From Paludibacteraceae bacterium (lineage in GTDB: Bacteria > Bacteroidota > Bacteroidia > Bacteroidales > Paludibacteraceae), in contig CANFFA010000184.1 in the NCBI GenBank assembly GCA_947445425.1, positions 1-5,677 of the forward strand: a DNA stretch of 5,677 nt. The letters are read 5' to 3'. Below are positions 5,173 to 5,677 of the stretch, piece by piece. The first letter of the stretch is position 1; each line of letters opens with the position of its first letter. The notes under the pieces were generated by a model, which was not told the origin of the DNA, did no database searches, and worked only from the letters and a program-made list of their open reading frames with translations. The translations under genes were made by a program, and so were the position numbers.

Positions 5173-5677
5173 TTACATTTTTTGAATTAATCCCTTACCA
5201 ATTACCAATGCTTTTTCATTCATTGGTATTAAGTGATGATGTCGTGGTGGTAAAGTTTTTTCTAATCCCAGCAATAGATTTTCTGCCAGTATTATTTCAC
5301 GTACTTTTATTAATCCACCTAAAATGAGCATGTTGGTTGTTTTGATATCGTTGGCACTTGCGTATTCAGTTGCATTTATTTGGTAGATGTGTATGTCAGT
5401 TCGGGTGGGAAATTTGTGAATACCAGTTCCATCATAAATCAGCGTACCACCGGATTTTATTTTGCTTTCAAATTTGTCTAAAGAGGGTTGATTTAAAAGT
5501 ATAGCAGTGTCAAAGGTGGTTAAAACCGGTGAACTGATGCGTTCGTCACTTAAGATGACAGTCACATTACAAGTGCCACCCCTTTGTTCTGGACCATAAG
5601 AGGGCATCCAACTGACTTCCTGTCCTTGCATTAATCCAGTATAAGCTAAAATCTTGCCCATTGAAAGGATACCTTGA
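5173..5677 (-). CDS. korC: 2-oxoacid:ferredoxin oxidoreductase gamma subunit, probably 2-oxoglutarate-type KorC (5' truncated by window edge)
   Basis: The gamma subunit belongs to the TPP-dependent enzyme that oxidatively decarboxylates a 2-oxoacid to its acyl-CoA while reducing ferredoxin, working in the cytoplasm with alpha and beta subunits that would lie outside this window. The visible 167 residues read QGILSMGK at the edge, the tail of the conserved GGQG(I/V)LSMGK motif. The Met at 5661-5659 is therefore internal and about 13 residues are missing, for a full length near 180. WMPSYGPEQRGGT (visible residues 23-35) and LLNQPS (60-65) are typical of the family. The C-terminus has the helical LILGGLIK region and ends at TAA 5175-5173. 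The frame continues to the edge without a stop. VorC-type branched-chain oxoacid enzymes are close relatives, so substrate assignment is tentative while the family call is firm. Confidence 0.85.
   Translation of the reverse strand, partial: QGILSMGKILAYTGLMQGQEVSWMPSYGPEQRGGTCNVTVILSDERISSPVLTTFDTAILLNQPSLDKFESKIKSGGTLIYDGTGIHKFPTRTDIHIYQINATEYASANDIKTTNMLILGGLIKVREIILAENLLLGLEKTLPPRHHHLIPMNEKALVIGKGLIQKM

Noticed and set aside
5173..5661. KorC-like gene starting at the Met at 5661
   Set aside because: In-frame codons upstream encode QGILS, part of the conserved GGQGxLSMGK motif, so the Met is internal and the gene runs off the window.

Overview
The window looks like a chromosomal segment of an AT-rich member of the Bacteroidota, probably Bacteroidales or a relative. 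The evidence is the set of protein families: a Bacteroidota-style PrmA, a FadL-like barrel of the type often labelled hemin receptor in this phylum, and a ferredoxin-dependent 2-oxoacid oxidoreductase gamma subunit. Three of the four visible gene starts have A-rich leaders without a Shine-Dalgarno sequence, and one upstream region carries a TAnnTTTG-type -7 element. Genus cannot be told from this sequence. No tRNA, rRNA, CRISPR array, transposase or phage gene was seen.

Layout. Positions 1-282 (+) hold the C-terminal part of a rhomboid intramembrane protease, cut by the window edge right at its catalytic serine. A perfect 15-bp hairpin built from TTTAGTG heptamers separates it from a convergent minus-strand pair. 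That pair is prmA (869-1711), followed 40 bp downstream by a NUDIX hydrolase (310-828). A 296-bp divergent region (1712-2007) separates prmA from a plus-strand gene for a secreted low-complexity protein (2008-3399). This protein has an aromatic/Gly/Asn-rich middle and a Ser/Arg/Gly-rich tail. After a 126-bp gap comes a FadL/OmpP1-family outer-membrane barrel gene (3526-5067, +). A long bidirectional terminator hairpin (5107-5159) then separates it from the 3' part of a KorC-like gamma subunit gene (5173-5677, -), whose start lies beyond the window.

How the parts relate. prmA (ribosomal protein L11 methylation), the NUDIX enzyme, rhomboid and KorC are ordinary housekeeping or metabolic genes. 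The unusual part is 1930-3399. The low-complexity gene is preceded by a near-consensus sigma-54 (-24/-12) promoter and by a full AGGAGGT Shine-Dalgarno sequence, which is rare in this phylum. This suggests a conditionally expressed, strongly translated envelope or extracellular protein under a different regime from its neighbours. The barrel downstream is codirectional and may be co-expressed, but no functional link is proven by the sequence. I do not see a clear multi-gene novel system. The sigma-54/SD-controlled low-complexity protein is the best candidate for something undescribed.
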